This document shows positions 5,350 through 5,688 of a stretch of 5,688 nt of DNA, in pieces. Source of the DNA: Chloroflexota bacterium (lineage in GTDB: Bacteria; Chloroflexota; Anaerolineae; UBA4142); the NCBI GenBank assembly GCA_016200825.1, contig JACQEA010000068.1, positions 1 to 5,688 on the forward strand, given 5' to 3'. Position 1 is the stretch's first letter, and each line of letters begins with the position of its first letter. The position numbers and the translations under genes are program-made. The notes under the pieces are model-generated. The model was given only the letters and a program-made list of their open reading frames with translations, was not told the origin of the DNA and did no database searches.

Positions 5350-5407
5350 CAGATGGCTGATAGCGTATGGCATATCGCAAATGCGGTTGCCATCTGCTAT
5401 CAGCCAT
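5349..5407 (+). repeat. Palindromic repeat filling the ybaB-recR gap
   Basis: Outer arms ATGGCTGATAGC/GCTATCAGCCAT (5353-5364, 5396-5407) are 12 bp and perfect. Inside are ATGGCA/TGCCAT (5367-5372, 5388-5393) and CGCA/TGCG (5376-5379, 5382-5385), so nearly the whole segment folds into one long hairpin. A second pairing, GCAGATGG/CCATCTGC (5349-5356, 5390-5397), competes with it. Reversed and translated, it gives a WLMADSRW-like peptide, typical of a GCTATCAGCCAT-type intergenic repeat seen in several bacterial groups (recognised from memory). It starts at the last base of the ybaB stop codon and ends 15 nt before the recR ATG. Confidence 0.7.
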
Positions 5408-5422
5408 TAGCCATCCGCTACT

Positions 5423-5688
5423 ATGGATACTACTCCTCGCACAGTAACGCGACTGATTGAAGAATTTCATCGTTTGCCGGGAATTGGTCCCAAGACCGCG
5501 CAGAGATTGACGTTTTATTTGCTGCGCGCGCCGAAGGATCAAGCGAAAGCATTAGCCGATGCGCTCGTGGATTTGAAAGAGCGGATTGTGACGTGTTCGA
5601 TTTGCGCGAATATCGCGGAAGAAAATCCGTGCGCGATTTGTCGCGATGATGCGCGCGAGCGCAGTATCGTTTGTGTCGTGGAAGAGCC
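5423..5688 (+). CDS. recR: Recombination mediator RecR, N-terminal part (runs off right edge)
   Basis: RecR works with RecO (and RecF) to load RecA onto single-stranded DNA at gaps. The first 88 residues are present. An N-terminal helix-hairpin-helix (LIEEFHRLPGIGPKTAQRLTFYLL, about 11-34) is followed by the C4 zinc finger with all four cysteines (C58, C61, C70, C73: TCSICANIAEENPCAIC). The protein then enters the start of the Toprim domain (SIVCVVEE). The rest, including the Toprim catalytic-like acidic residues, lies outside the window. The ATG at 5423 puts the HhH at the usual distance from the N-terminus. No Shine-Dalgarno sequence precedes it, because the upstream 70 bases are a palindromic repeat and a short tail (TAGCCATCCGCTACT). 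Translation may depend on coupling to ybaB. The third gene of the dnaX-ybaB-recR cluster. Confidence 0.95.
   Translation, partial: MDTTPRTVTRLIEEFHRLPGIGPKTAQRLTFYLLRAPKDQAKALADALVDLKERIVTCSICANIAEENPCAICRDDARERSIVCVVEE

Noticed and set aside
4736..5407. CRISPR array
   Set aside because: The repeats are palindromes of different families, each present once, with no regular spacers or cas genes.

Overview
The window is an ordinary-looking piece of bacterial chromosome, most likely from the phylum Chloroflexota (Anaerolineae-like). Three things point there: the pairing of a RodZ-like HTH/DUF4115 gene with rimO, Thr/Pro-rich extracytoplasmic linkers (TPTP runs), and the kinds of short palindromic repeats seen between genes. 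This placement is an inference, because no rRNA gene or other taxonomic marker is present.

Layout. Two units diverge from a 75-bp gap at 1624-1698. Leftward (minus strand) run a RodZ-like gene, 1623 to 475, and rimO, which starts at 465 and leaves the window at its left edge. The RodZ-like frame is broken by one in-frame TAA at 1333-1335, between the cytoplasmic HTH domain and the membrane and DUF4115 part. Rightward (plus strand) run a LytR-CpsA-Psr (LCP) wall-polymer transferase (1699-3069), dnaX (3127-4707), ybaB/ebfC (4990-5349) and the start of recR (5423 to the right edge). dnaX-ybaB-recR is a classic conserved bacterial cluster for replication and recombination. Here both of its intergenic spaces are filled with palindromic repeats that start at the stop codon of the gene before them.

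Expression signals. Both divergent genes have strong sigma-70/SigA-type promoters whose -10 box lies exactly 7 nt before an ATG, so both mRNAs are predicted to be leaderless. In contrast, dnaX (with its own promoter, TTGCCA-N17-TACACT) and ybaB have clear GGAG ribosome-binding sites, and recR has none that can be seen. Leaderless and Shine-Dalgarno starts therefore seem to coexist.

Most notable. dnaX contains nine consecutive A's (4332-4340) at the junction between its ATPase/clamp-loader core and its C-terminal tau-like domain. Both alternative frames stop within about 20 nt. This closely resembles the A9 transcriptional-slippage site that makes gamma in Thermus thermophilus dnaX. No wholly new system was found. 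The best candidates for follow-up are this recoding site, the split RodZ-like gene, the mirrored leaderless promoters and the repeats between operon genes.
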